In this document: piece by piece, positions 8,686-17,300 of the stretch
Layout of the letters: every line of letters starts with the position of its first letter
How positions within the stretch are numbered: the stretch's first letter is position 1
Virus record (IMG/VR): IMGVR_UViG_3300038451_000063
Location: 1-27,695 of that record
Length of the DNA: 27,695 nucleotides
Strand: one strand, 5' to 3'
DNA from: a virus
The notes under the pieces: model-generated
Database searches by the model: none
The model's input: only the letters and a program-made list of their open reading frames with translations
What the model was told of the DNA's origin: nothing
Position numbers and translations under genes: made by a program

Positions 8686-9384
8686 ATGAGGAAAATTTTT
8701 GCAGGCGTTATTATAGCAATTGCCCTAGTAGCTTTAACAGCAGCGGCAACACGGATTAATCTGTCTACGCAGTCAATTGTAGGTGGAACTAACTATGGAG
8801 TGGTATATCAAAATGCTTCAGGGGTTCCGCAGACAACTGTAGCCGGAGCTTCGGGAAATGTGCTGACGTCTACAGCGACCGGTGCGCCTGTGTACCTACC
8901 AGCAGTTGGTGCGACATTAAGTGCGAACCAGACATTTACCGGAATAAATACTTTCAGTAATGCGAGTTCAACTTTTGCTGGAAATGCGGCTACAGCTACT
9001 ACAGCTACTAACCTACTTGGGGGAACAGTACAGGCTACGCAATTAGGATTCCAAACAGGAGCAGGGGTTGGTACCTCTTTAAGTGGCAGTTCAATACCGC
9101 TCGTCGCCGCCACCAATAATCTAGTTGGGAATATTGTTTTGTCGACTGTGACACTGGTCACAGGAATTACGGAAATAGCCGCAATTACAAGTTCTAAAGT
9201 TGGCCCTGACGATATTATACTCGTGTCTGGTTATGTCATTGGGTCTGGGGGTTACGTCGGATATGATCAATTCTGGGCATCAAATCCGTCTGGTTCAACT
9301 TTTTATATCTTTGCCTCAAGCCCTGGATTTACAAATCAGACCATAAACCTGAATTATGTAGTAATAAAAGGTACCGCGAATTAA
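8686..9384 (+). CDS. Fibre-like protein with N-terminal signal peptide
   Basis: A 232-residue protein with a strong ribosome site (AAAGGAGGT) before ATG 8686. Residues 1-21 form a textbook Sec signal: Met-Arg-Lys, then a hydrophobic core FAGVIIAIALVAL, then TAAA with a likely cleavage after Ala21. The mature part has phage-fibre features: 'GGTNYGVVYQNASGVPQTT', 'GNVLTSTATGAPVY', and an 'NQTFTGINTFSNASSTFAGNAATATTAT' repeat as in tail-fibre shafts. It ends in a compact Gly/Tyr/Phe-rich domain (about 165-232). An export signal on a fibre-like protein is unusual in a virion operon. The protein could be periplasmic, surface-exposed on the infected cell, or membrane-anchored by an uncleaved helix. 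Confidence 0.65.
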   Translation: MRKIFAGVIIAIALVALTAAATRINLSTQSIVGGTNYGVVYQNASGVPQTTVAGASGNVLTSTATGAPVYLPAVGATLSANQTFTGINTFSNASSTFAGNAATATTATNLLGGTVQATQLGFQTGAGVGTSLSGSSIPLVAATNNLVGNIVLSTVTLVTGITEIAAITSSKVGPDDIILVSGYVIGSGGYVGYDQFWASNPSGSTFYIFASSPGFTNQTINLNYVVIKGTAN

Positions 9385-9422
9385 AGCGTTAAAATTTAAC
9401 ATTTAACCTACAGGAGTTTTAC

Positions 9423-11561
9423 ATGGCAAATGCAAACAGAGCGGCAGGTCTCATTCCCGTCAACTATCTTAATGGAGCTAGGTGGAATGGGCAAGCAAAC
9501 ATTTACTACATACCGCAATCCGATACGAATGCCTATGCGGTAGGCGATCCGCTGGCAACAGCAGTTGGGTCAGCCGACCTCAATGGTGTGAGTGCAGTTA
9601 CACTTGCAACCGCTGGTACGGGGCAACCTGTGCGGGGGGTACTGGTGGGTGTGGGTACAGGTGAAGGGATGATGGCGAATCCGCAGAACTTGAATCAGAT
9701 CTTTGTACCAGCGACAAAGACACGGCCCTACTACGTTATGGTTGTAGATGATCCGAATGTGATCTTTGAAATCCAAGCGAATGATAATCACTATGGACAA
9801 GCGGATATTGGGAATAACTGCAACCTGCTTGCGGGGGTGAATAATGGTTATACGTCTGGATGGCAGATTGATGACTCGGTAGCTTCGACAGGGTACACAT
9901 CTGCCGGGCAATTGAGGTTGTTGGGAACTTCGCGGAGACTTGCTAATGTGTTAGGGCAGTCTCATTGTGCATTTTTAGTTCTGTTACGTACCCATGAGTT
10001 AGGAAGTGCTGGAGGTGGAAGTGGAAGTGGAAGTGGAGGGGGAGTTAGCTTCTCCCTCGACTCCAATGGAAACCCAGTCGGTTTTGTTACCCCGAATGGG
10101 GGTGTGCTTCCAACAGTATTCAGCCCTAACAACGCACCATTAACTGCTTATGGTCAACCTTTAACGCAAGGACAGATGAAGCTCACTGCCAATGCGTTAA
10201 AAACCCCTTCCGTTGCTTTTGGGGTTCTGCTTAATTACCAAGCAGGCATTACATCAGCAGCTTCTACTATTACACCACGCGAATTAGATGTTTTAATTGA
10301 GCCGTTAGAAAGATTAATGCGTTCAAGTGTATGGGCAAAGCTTATAGATTTGTGGGTTCCTTGCGGAGCCGCTGCGGCTGCGGGGTATGTAAAATTAAAA
10401 TATACAGCTACGTCTGGACAATCGGTTACTACAACAGCCCCACCAACTTACACCCCAACAACGGGATTTACAGGGGACGGAGCTACAACGTTCTTAACTA
10501 CAGGCTTTAAACCCGCGACAGAAGTTGCGACAGCAGGGGAATGGGGATTTGGGGTTTATGTAACGAACCAAACAACAAGTGGGCTTTTAGGTGGAACAAC
10601 GGCCAGTAATAGTTATCTTGCCTATAAACTAGGGGCAAGCTCCCGGATAAACGGAAATGCGGTAATAACTACAGGACAATTTACACGCTTTAACGCCATT
10701 CAGCGATCAGGCGGAAATACAAGTGTTTGGAATAACGGATATGTACAAGCCTCTGCGGCCTCTGCTGCAGGTACTTTAGATACCGCTGCTCTTACGTTGT
10801 TAAACTCAAATGCCGGATCATTCTTCTCTTCACAGACGGTTGCGGGCTACGCAACCTGGACACCGGGATTAACTGCCGGTGAAATGTTACTCTTGACTAA
10901 TTTCTTTGATTCTGTGAATGCGGGATTATGGCGTAATACTTGGGTTGGTTCATTAGTAGCATGTGGTGATAGCAATGTAAGCGGAACAGGAGTTACAAGC
11001 GCACAACGATTTAGTGCGTTGTTGTCTGGGACGTTGGGGTTAACTGAAAATAACCAAGGTCTTGCAAGTTCGGGAATGTCTTCCCATGACAATGGAGGTA
11101 TGGTGGGAGGCAGGTGGGTAACTAATTTCCCCGTGGCCAATTCCGCCATTAAAGCGGGGACTCTTTATCTAATTGCTCTCGGAACTAATGATGCGAGGTA
11201 CGCGGTTCCGATTGCCAATTTTGCCGCTGATTATGAGACTTGGCTGAATTATCAATTCCAGAATGGTATAGACCCTTCCTGTTTCATTTTGATGGCGGCT
11301 GGTGCGGCCACAGACGCGCTTTCTGTTGCTGCTGGAGCTGCGGTTTTTATAGCCCAGAATGCAGCCATTAAAGGCCTTGCGTCCAAATACGGCTGCGGAT
11401 TCTTTGATACGTACGCGCTAACACTCGGGCAGGCGAGTTATTTCCAAGGCGATGCTTTACATTATTCTGTCGCGGGGCATATAGCAATATCTAACGCTAT
11501 CTTGGCATACATAGCAACGACGTATCCGCGTTCAAAGATTCAAACCAACGTGATTGGTTAA
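9423..11561 (+). CDS. Capsid-decoration/fibre N-domain fused to SGNH hydrolase (712 aa)
   Basis: Three parts are visible. Residues 1-193 form a phage virion domain ('MANANRAAGLIPVNYLNG...YYVMVVDDPNVIFEIQ...HEL') of a type known from phage decoration or fibre-base proteins. Residues 194-207 are a Gly-Ser linker. Residues about 340-500 look like a concanavalin/LamG-type beta-sandwich. Residues about 510-700 form an SGNH/GDSL hydrolase with block I GDSN (Ser517), block II Gly546, block III GTND (Asn589) and block V DALH (Asp677, His680). The likely job is virion-borne deacetylation or esterolysis of host surface polysaccharide during adsorption. It starts at ATG 9423 after an AGGAG site. The enzyme call is strong; the substrate is unknown. 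Confidence 0.8.
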   Translation: MANANRAAGLIPVNYLNGARWNGQANIYYIPQSDTNAYAVGDPLATAVGSADLNGVSAVTLATAGTGQPVRGVLVGVGTGEGMMANPQNLNQIFVPATKTRPYYVMVVDDPNVIFEIQANDNHYGQADIGNNCNLLAGVNNGYTSGWQIDDSVASTGYTSAGQLRLLGTSRRLANVLGQSHCAFLVLLRTHELGSAGGGSGSGSGGGVSFSLDSNGNPVGFVTPNGGVLPTVFSPNNAPLTAYGQPLTQGQMKLTANALKTPSVAFGVLLNYQAGITSAASTITPRELDVLIEPLERLMRSSVWAKLIDLWVPCGAAAAAGYVKLKYTATSGQSVTTTAPPTYTPTTGFTGDGATTFLTTGFKPATEVATAGEWGFGVYVTNQTTSGLLGGTTASNSYLAYKLGASSRINGNAVITTGQFTRFNAIQRSGGNTSVWNNGYVQASAASAAGTLDTAALTLLNSNAGSFFSSQTVAGYATWTPGLTAGEMLLLTNFFDSVNAGLWRNTWVGSLVACGDSNVSGTGVTSAQRFSALLSGTLGLTENNQGLASSGMSSHDNGGMVGGRWVTNFPVANSAIKAGTLYLIALGTNDARYAVPIANFAADYETWLNYQFQNGIDPSCFILMAAGAATDALSVAAGAAVFIAQNAAIKGLASKYGCGFFDTYALTLGQASYFQGDALHYSVAGHIAISNAILAYIATTYPRSKIQTNVIG
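10011..10043 (+). repeat. GGAAGT hexamer repeat encoding a Gly-Ser linker
   Basis: A short run of GGA/GGT/AGT codons (GGAAGT repeated three times, flanked by GGAGGT and GGAGGG) encodes GGGSGSGSGGG. It marks the junction between the virion-attachment domain and the receptor/enzymatic part, a natural recombination point for domain exchange. Confidence 0.85.
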
Positions 11562-11582
11562 CTCGACACAGAAAGGAAATAC

Positions 11583-12035
11583 ATGCAAAAACTAACTACA
11601 CATTTCTCTCTAGAGGAATTAACGCAGAGTTCTACTGCACAACGTCTCGGAATAGACAACACACCGCCAGCAGATATACTCCCCCATCTCCAATCGCTTG
11701 CAGAAGGGTTGGAAGCTGTGCGGAGTCACCTGAGGTTATACAGTGTACCTATCCACGTTGATTCAGGTTACAGATGCCCCACCCTCAACACTGCTGTTCA
11801 TGGGGCCTCAGACTCTGCTCACATGACAGGGTATGCAGCCGATTTTACCTGCGACATGGTAGGCACGCCACTAGAAATTACCCAAACTCTTTTGAAAACA
11901 GATATTCAGTTTGACGAACTCATTTGCGAAGGCACTTGGGTTCATATCTCATTCGCTCCACCACTTCGCCGCCGAGTGATGACAGCGCATTTTGGAACAG
12001 GCGGCACAACCTATACAGAAGGAGTCTCAGTATGA
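11583..12035 (+). CDS. M15-family peptidase endolysin
   Basis: A 150-residue protein starting at ATG 11583 with AAAGGAAA upstream. It is a compact Peptidase_M15_3-type domain: 'VDSGYRCPTLNTAV' (residues 59-72), the zinc motif 'SAHMTGYAADF' giving His80 and Asp87, and 'WVHIS' giving His121, the three expected zinc ligands. The family cleaves peptide cross-bridges of peptidoglycan (L-Ala-D-Glu or D-Ala-x). There is no cell-wall-binding domain or signal peptide, as is usual for endolysins of phages of Gram-negative hosts that depend on a holin. The following holin-like gene overlaps its stop. Confidence 0.9.
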   Translation: MQKLTTHFSLEELTQSSTAQRLGIDNTPPADILPHLQSLAEGLEAVRSHLRLYSVPIHVDSGYRCPTLNTAVHGASDSAHMTGYAADFTCDMVGTPLEITQTLLKTDIQFDELICEGTWVHISFAPPLRRRVMTAHFGTGGTTYTEGVSV

Positions 12036-12244
12036 AAGCAAATCCGCTCTTAGTAGTTATTGTTCTGGCGATTATAGCGGCAGTAGCTATAATCGTAACC
12101 GGACATGCCGCAGATGGTGCCGGTCTCTTGGCCACACTGTTTACGGTCATAGGTCTTGCTGGTGGGGGTCATTTAGCTAACCCACCCGATACCAGTACAC
12201 CACCGGCAGCCGCACCTGATTCAACCATCGCAACTAAATCTTAA
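12032..12244 (+). CDS. Holin-like small membrane protein
   Basis: A 70-residue protein. ATG 12032 overlaps the endolysin stop (ATGA) and follows an AAGGAG site. Residues 4-23 (NPLLVVIVLAIIAAVAIIVT) and 31-47 (GLLATLFTVIGLAGGGH) are two membrane segments, with a short basic N-terminus and a Pro/Ala/Thr-rich soluble tail. Size, two-segment topology and position directly after the endolysin suggest the holin, which would release the endolysin to the periplasm. Holins have no diagnostic motif, so another small membrane lysis protein such as an antiholin is possible. Confidence 0.65.
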   Translation: MKANPLLVVIVLAIIAAVAIIVTGHAADGAGLLATLFTVIGLAGGGHLANPPDTSTPPAAAPDSTIATKS

Positions 12245-12254
12245 GGAGAACCAA

Positions 12255-12614
12255 ATGTCATTTCAAACTTTTTTCGCAGGACTGGACGCAGAAGTTAAAT
12301 ATCTTTTAGGTATTGCTACAGCAGCCGCACCGCTGATCACACCTGGAAGCCCCCAAACAGCAATAACATTAGCGGCGGTAAACGAAGCTATTGCCATTGC
12401 TTCTCCCGTTCTTCGCCAAGTGGCCTCTCAAGCAGATGGTGCTACATTGACACCAGATCAAGTAGCTGCACATGCCCAAGAATTACTGACAGCTTCCGTG
12501 TCTCTTGGGGCAGCCTCCGGCGCTATCACTGCAGATAAAGCCGCGAAGATTCAATCACAAATTGCTACTGTTGTTGCGGTAGCTGCCGCTGCTAATGCCC
12601 CTGTGACGCCATGA
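12255..12614 (+). CDS. Ala-rich small phage protein in lysis cassette (hypothetical)
   Basis: A 119-residue protein starting at ATG 12255 (TTAAGGAGAACCAA upstream). It is very rich in Ala, Thr, Val and Ile and is predicted helical throughout, with amphipathic stretches such as 'AITLAAVNEAIAIASPVLRQVASQA' and 'AAKIQSQIATVVAVAAAANAP'. I do not recognise the family. It sits between the holin candidate and the DUF1353 gene, with ATGA coupling to the latter, which suggests a role in lysis or an accessory virion function. No clear transmembrane helix or lipobox is visible, so it does not look like a spanin. Confidence 0.55.
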   Translation: MSFQTFFAGLDAEVKYLLGIATAAAPLITPGSPQTAITLAAVNEAIAIASPVLRQVASQADGATLTPDQVAAHAQELLTASVSLGAASGAITADKAAKIQSQIATVVAVAAAANAPVTP

Positions 12615-13033
12615 GTGCTTTTCTAGATGAATTGGAAGTTGTTTGCGTGAATGATCTAGATAATAGTGGAAGGGGGATTTGGAAACTGCTACAACCCTTT
12701 CGCTATCAATCAGATCTTCTCGGAAGGACGCTTACAGTAGAGTCTGGATTCTTGACAGATTATGCGAGTGTTCCGCGAGTGCCTGGCGCTTACCTACTGT
12801 TCGGGGATACTAGCCATAAAGCAGCCGTCATCCATGACTGGCTTTTCCATCACCATGAAGTATGCGATGAACAGACAGCTAATAAAGTGTTGCTCGAAGC
12901 GATGGTAGTGGAGGGGATTCCAGCCTGGCGACGGCTGGGGATTTACCTAGGAGTTGTTATTGGTGGTGAATCTGGTTGGGAAGAAGATGGAAAAGGTAGT
13001 GGGCATTTCGTTGTAAATGATAAGATAGTTTGA
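12611..13033 (+). CDS. DUF1353 family phage protein
   Basis: A 140-residue protein starting in a 4-bp ATGA overlap with the gene before. The DUF1353 core is clear: 'LTVESGFLTDYASVPRV' (about 41-57), where the family has a V-P-x-G-F-x-T-D-x-A-S-V-P-R pattern, and 'HKAAVIHDWLFHHHEV' (about 69-84), the family's A-x-x-x-H-D-[WY]-L-[YF] motif. The conserved Asp and His residues suggest a metal site or hydrolase-like fold, but no biochemical function is established. DUF1353 genes often lie next to phage lysis or tail genes. It is the last gene of the late arm, followed within 10 nt by the terminator. Confidence 0.85.
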   Translation: MSAFLDELEVVCVNDLDNSGRGIWKLLQPFRYQSDLLGRTLTVESGFLTDYASVPRVPGAYLLFGDTSHKAAVIHDWLFHHHEVCDEQTANKVLLEAMVVEGIPAWRRLGIYLGVVIGGESGWEEDGKGSGHFVVNDKIV

Positions 13034-13041
13034 AGGGCAAG

Positions 13042-13070
13042 CCCCCAGATAGAAATGTCTGGGGGTTTTT
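13042..13070 (+). terminator. Intrinsic terminator ending the late operon
   Basis: A perfect 8-bp stem, CCCCCAGA (13042-13049) with TCTGGGGG (13058-13065), closes an 8-nt loop and is followed at once by TTTTT (13066-13070). It lies 9 nt after the DUF1353 stop. There is no matching T-run on the other side, so it should act on + strand transcripts only. Confidence 0.92.
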
Positions 13071-13078
13071 CTCGCACA

Positions 13079-13096
13079 CGAAACGGGGTTGTTTCG
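13079..13096. promoter_or_regulatory. Orphan copy of the early-promoter quasi-palindrome
   Basis: CGAAAC-GGGGTT-GTTTCG is a perfect 6-6-6 inverted repeat with the same spacing and a similar central sequence as the operator-like sites at 25496-25513 and 26972-26989. It lies in the convergent gap between the late terminator and the last early gene. CGCACAC follows it, as it does near the 26972 site. No good sigma70 -35/-10 pair accompanies it. Confidence 0.55.
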
Positions 13097-13104
13097 CACA
13101 CACG

Positions 13105-14310
13105 TTATTTATCATTCTTATGTTCATACAGCAGCCAGAATTCACTCCCCCTCTGTTGAAGGGATATATAACCAGATCGCACAGCCCCAGAAACAATCCC
13201 TTCGAAATCGCGGAAGTCGGGGAAGTAGGCATGAACCATTTTGTAAGCTTCTTGATAAGTGACTGCTCCCCGTTTCTTAACCATCGTGATGAATTGTTCG
13301 GCGTAGAGGGACTGCTCTGTCCGCCCTATACGGGAGAAGACTTTGGACAAGTTCACCTCGGTGGAGTTGATCATAGTCTCCGCGAGGCCGAGGTCGTCCT
13401 TTAAAATGACTAGCTCGTCTCGTTGAGAAGCGGCTATTATCATCGCAAGCTTGTGCATGTGAGTTTGCTTCCGCGCAACATATCCATCTAGACGATCGTC
13501 CTCAATCGCCTTGCTTGACTCTCCCCAGAGCTTCTCATACCAATCCCTCCCCCATTTGCGGGCGTCTGGATTGAGTTTATACTCCCCGCAGAGATTGAGA
13601 GAGATATGCTCAAGATCATGGACGAGACGTTTCTTCCCCTCATCATAATCTCTTGCCACAGCCTCGTCCCCATAAGCGATGAAGTGCTCTTTCTTCTCTG
13701 CGTAGACGAAGACGCATCGAGAAGTGAACCCGCCCCCAACAGTTGCTGAAGGCATATTATCAGCTATCCAATGGGGGGTGGTACATCCAAGCATGTTAAT
13801 CCATGGAGCTTCCACAATGTCGCATCCCGAACCCTTGGTTACTTTCTCCAGCGTCTTCCTCCCATCCCACAGAGTGATGTAGAGGTTAATCATATCCTTA
13901 TCTGCAGGGTTGATGAGGTTACCGAATTCGCTGGCGACAAGTGTGAGTGGTGACATAGGATGCCATTCTTCCCCAAGCTGGAATGATTCACTCGCATCTA
14001 CAAACGCACCAACAAGAGCTGGCCATGTAACTATATCCGGCCCGAATTTAATCCCAGGAACCTGCCGCAACAGTTCCATCGAGAGGTCGGCGGTAGAGGA
14101 CTTCGATATAATCCCTGGAGGTGCGACGAGGATTATGTAGAAGTTCGGATACCACTGATACCGTTTGAAGTCGAGCCAGACCTTTCGACGGAGGCAACCG
14201 GCAATAGCAGAAACACCAGCCCAAAATAACATGAGCTTAGGTGCTTCTGTTTTACCTGTGTTGTCGAGAAATGCTGGAATCCAATCTTTGTAATGTCTAC
14301 TCACATGCAC
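13105..14310 (-). CDS. DUF3987-like P-loop protein (putative primase-helicase component)
   Basis: A 401-residue protein starting at GTG 14310, 14 nt inside the polymerase gene; no in-frame ATG fits. The segment 'YPNFYIILVAPPGIISKSSTADLSMELL' (54-81) is a P-loop-like strand-loop-helix in which Lys70-Ser71 sit as in Walker A, although the usual last Gly is Ser69. 'LTLVASEFGNLI' (122-133) looks like the Walker B strand with Glu128. The C-terminal 90 residues look like a winged-helix domain ('GAVTYQEAYKMVHAYFP...IVSGAVRSGYI'). This layout resembles DUF3987 phage replication proteins. Downstream position after the polymerase supports a role at the fork. The helicase activity is inference. Confidence 0.65.
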   Translation of the reverse strand: MHVSRHYKDWIPAFLDNTGKTEAPKLMLFWAGVSAIAGCLRRKVWLDFKRYQWYPNFYIILVAPPGIISKSSTADLSMELLRQVPGIKFGPDIVTWPALVGAFVDASESFQLGEEWHPMSPLTLVASEFGNLINPADKDMINLYITLWDGRKTLEKVTKGSGCDIVEAPWINMLGCTTPHWIADNMPSATVGGGFTSRCVFVYAEKKEHFIAYGDEAVARDYDEGKKRLVHDLEHISLNLCGEYKLNPDARKWGRDWYEKLWGESSKAIEDDRLDGYVARKQTHMHKLAMIIAASQRDELVILKDDLGLAETMINSTEVNLSKVFSRIGRTEQSLYAEQFITMVKKRGAVTYQEAYKMVHAYFPDFRDFEGIVSGAVRSGYISLQQRGSEFWLLYEHKNDK

Positions 14311-17300
14311 CCCAGCTCTTAGTGGAAATCTTCACGCCCGTTGGAATGATGAGAGGATCTGGATAAGGAATGACAATCTGAGATAGATCGCGAAGCTTCT
14401 CAAGGCAAGCAGCAGTGTTGTTGGAAGGAAATTGCCCCGCCAAGGAATCATGCACTTGTAGTAAGATCTGAATCTCCGGAGCCTGCTCATAGATATTCAC
14501 CCACGCTCTGTTGATGACATTGGCAACTGTGCTCTGGGGTATCCACGCGAGAGCCTCGGGAAGTAGTCCATCCGTGCGGTCGAAATAATATCTTCTATAT
14601 CCGAAAGCATTTTGGACAAAGCGTTTAGTCGTGAGTTGCCGGTAGACACGCTCGTGCCAGGACTTGAGACCGGGGTACTTACCAAAATATATCTTCTGGA
14701 ATCGGTCAGCTTGATGGACAGTGACCCCTGCGGCGATAGCCATAGTTCGAGCTCCGCCCCCGTAGTTAGTGTTTCCCGTGACTCCAATTTTACCCTCCCT
14801 TCGAAATAAAAAATAACCACTAGAAGTTTTCGGGCAATATACTTTTGTAGGTTCCGTCAATCGTCGCGTGACTTGCATAGAAGATAGACGCGCCAGTGGT
14901 CGGTTATTCAGACCGACATGCCAAAGATCTTGCCTTCCATCAGGTCGATTTCGTTTCACACCCACACTTGCGCCTTTACCGCGTAAGTGCGCTATTGTAG
15001 CTACCCATTCTATATGCTGCTGATTAATCCCCATAATTTCCACACGACCTGTTTCTCCGAAAGTTCCGTCCCAATGCGGAAGTTCATCTAACCAAGCGTC
15101 CATCATAGCAGACGTCCATTTAAGTATCCAAGGCCCCGCATATTTAAACTCTGGGGGAATGCCAAGAACTTCCCTACAACCAAAAGTACCATCAGACCAA
15201 GTAGAGAACCTTGCGTTTGGAAATAGTTTTAACAAGCGTTCACGCTTTCGCGTTTTTGCTATATGGAAAACGGTTGCACCTGAAATATCTGTAGTACCGT
15301 CAGCTTGAAAAGCTGCGACACGACGGGCGAACAATAAACTGTCTTCTTCACTAACACCATTCCAAAAATAGCCACCTTTAGGTAATCGTGCGGAGTGCGG
15401 AACATCGCAAGCTCTTTTTGTGTGGTATCCATTTGAATCTACTTTATATAGGACACGATGGTCGAAAGTCATTTCCTGTGACCAAGCCTCCCCTTTATAC
15501 GTGATTAAATCTATAGCTTTATCTCGATGGAAATAGGAGGGAATCTCCCACTTTAAACTGTCATTATCCCAGATCATGATTGGTGTCCCGTCTTTATATT
15601 CTGCTACGTCAACCCAGCCTTCCGGTGTTAGCATTTCATGGCCAGCTGTTACGCACCCATGAATAAAGCTTTTTGCAAGTTGTCTCTCCTTTTTATACGG
15701 TACACGATGATCGAGATAGCGGGGGTGACCTTCCACAAGTTCTGCGAGGTCGGGGAGGGTGCGGTTGGCCAGAGTGTATGCGTTGAGTAAGTGCATATCG
15801 ACACCGAGACGAAGAGCTGCTTTCAACTCTTCTTCCCCACTCTCCCACACAACTACTTGCAAATCTGCGCGATCCAAGTCCATATCAAAAAACGTATAAC
15901 CTGTGTCAGGGATAAATAATTTACGCACGTTCGGCAGTTTGAGCCCATCCTCATCATTTCCCTTTGGAATGTTCTGGAGATTAGTGCCTGACTCAAAAGG
16001 GTTTTTCGAGCTTGAGAATCTGTATGTCTCTGTGCCGCATATATTATACGAACAGCGCATCCTCTTATCATAGTCAAGTCCCGCGAGCACAAACGTGCGT
16101 AGGAACACACCAAGGGAGCGGTATTCTTGTATCGCGCGTATAAGAGGTTTCGTAATTGGCTCTCGCTGCATGATCGTAACCAGTGCATTATCGTCACACG
16201 TGACATGGGCGGGTATTCCTTTCTTTGCTTTAGACATTACAGGTTTAATGGCGAGGTCGCCGTAGAAGAAGTTCTTCATTTGAAGGGGACTGCCCGGGTT
16301 TAAGGGGTGACCGAGGACTTCGAGGAAGTATTTTTCGCGCTTGTACATTTCATCTTGAAGCTCGAAAGCGAAACGTGAACGTTCTTTTTCGTCTATGCGG
16401 ACACCCCGAGTCATGGCTTGTAGGACGGGGTAGAAAAGCTTCTGTTGGAAAGCTTCGACTTCCGCAAGACCGAATCGCTGGATGGTTTCGAGTTCCACAT
16501 TTCCAACTTCATTTGTACGAACGCAATCGACACAGTTGTAAGACCACAATTGATCTTCACCGACATCTTTCTCCCACGTTTTCCCGTCATCCTTCCAATA
16601 GACATAATAGTCACAGTACATCGAGGCTTGGAAATCTAGGCGCTTCGGCAACCCCGCAAACAGTGTATGATGGGAAATCATCGTATCTTGCTTCCCATTC
16701 GGAATGAAATGCCAGTGGCGATAGATATACTGTGCGTCATACAGTCCGTTCTGCCACCGCACTAGACAGTTTTTATCCGTCAGTAGAAGGTAGAGTGTAT
16801 GTATGATTGACGCCTCTTCCTTGACAGACCAATAACCCTCCCTTGACTCCACACACATGAAAGGGATACAGAGGGCGTCTGTCTTACTCCACGAAAGACC
16901 GCAACAAGCGATGTGTCCAGCTCTGGTTTCAAGGTCGAGGTCAACCCAAACCTCTCCGCATCCCACCTTATATAAAAGGTCATCCAGAACTTTTTGGACT
17001 GTGTTGAACGAGGGGCGAAGTAGAAAATTCCATTTAGGGGTATTGCTATAACTTCTTGTAGACACTTCTTTCGCCACCCGCTTGAGGTCGGATAAGACCA
17101 AAGCACGAACATCCCATTGGGCAAGGACTCGTCGAGGGTGTAGTGTCGGAATACATTTATACTCCCATCCTTCAAACAGGTCAGCTTGTTCTTTTCGAGC
17201 CAAGAGTTGACTGCCTCTCCACTTATCAGCACCCCATGCACCAGTGAGAGCCCAGAGGGAAGCATTTCCCAATGCGACAATAATATTTGGCTTGACATGA

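Noticed and set aside
9385-9422. Possible + strand promoter in the AT-rich gap before the SGNH fusion gene
   Set aside because: The TTAAAATTTAACATTTAAC run is AT-rich but has no -35/-10 pair at proper spacing. Only the ribosome site AGGAG is supported.
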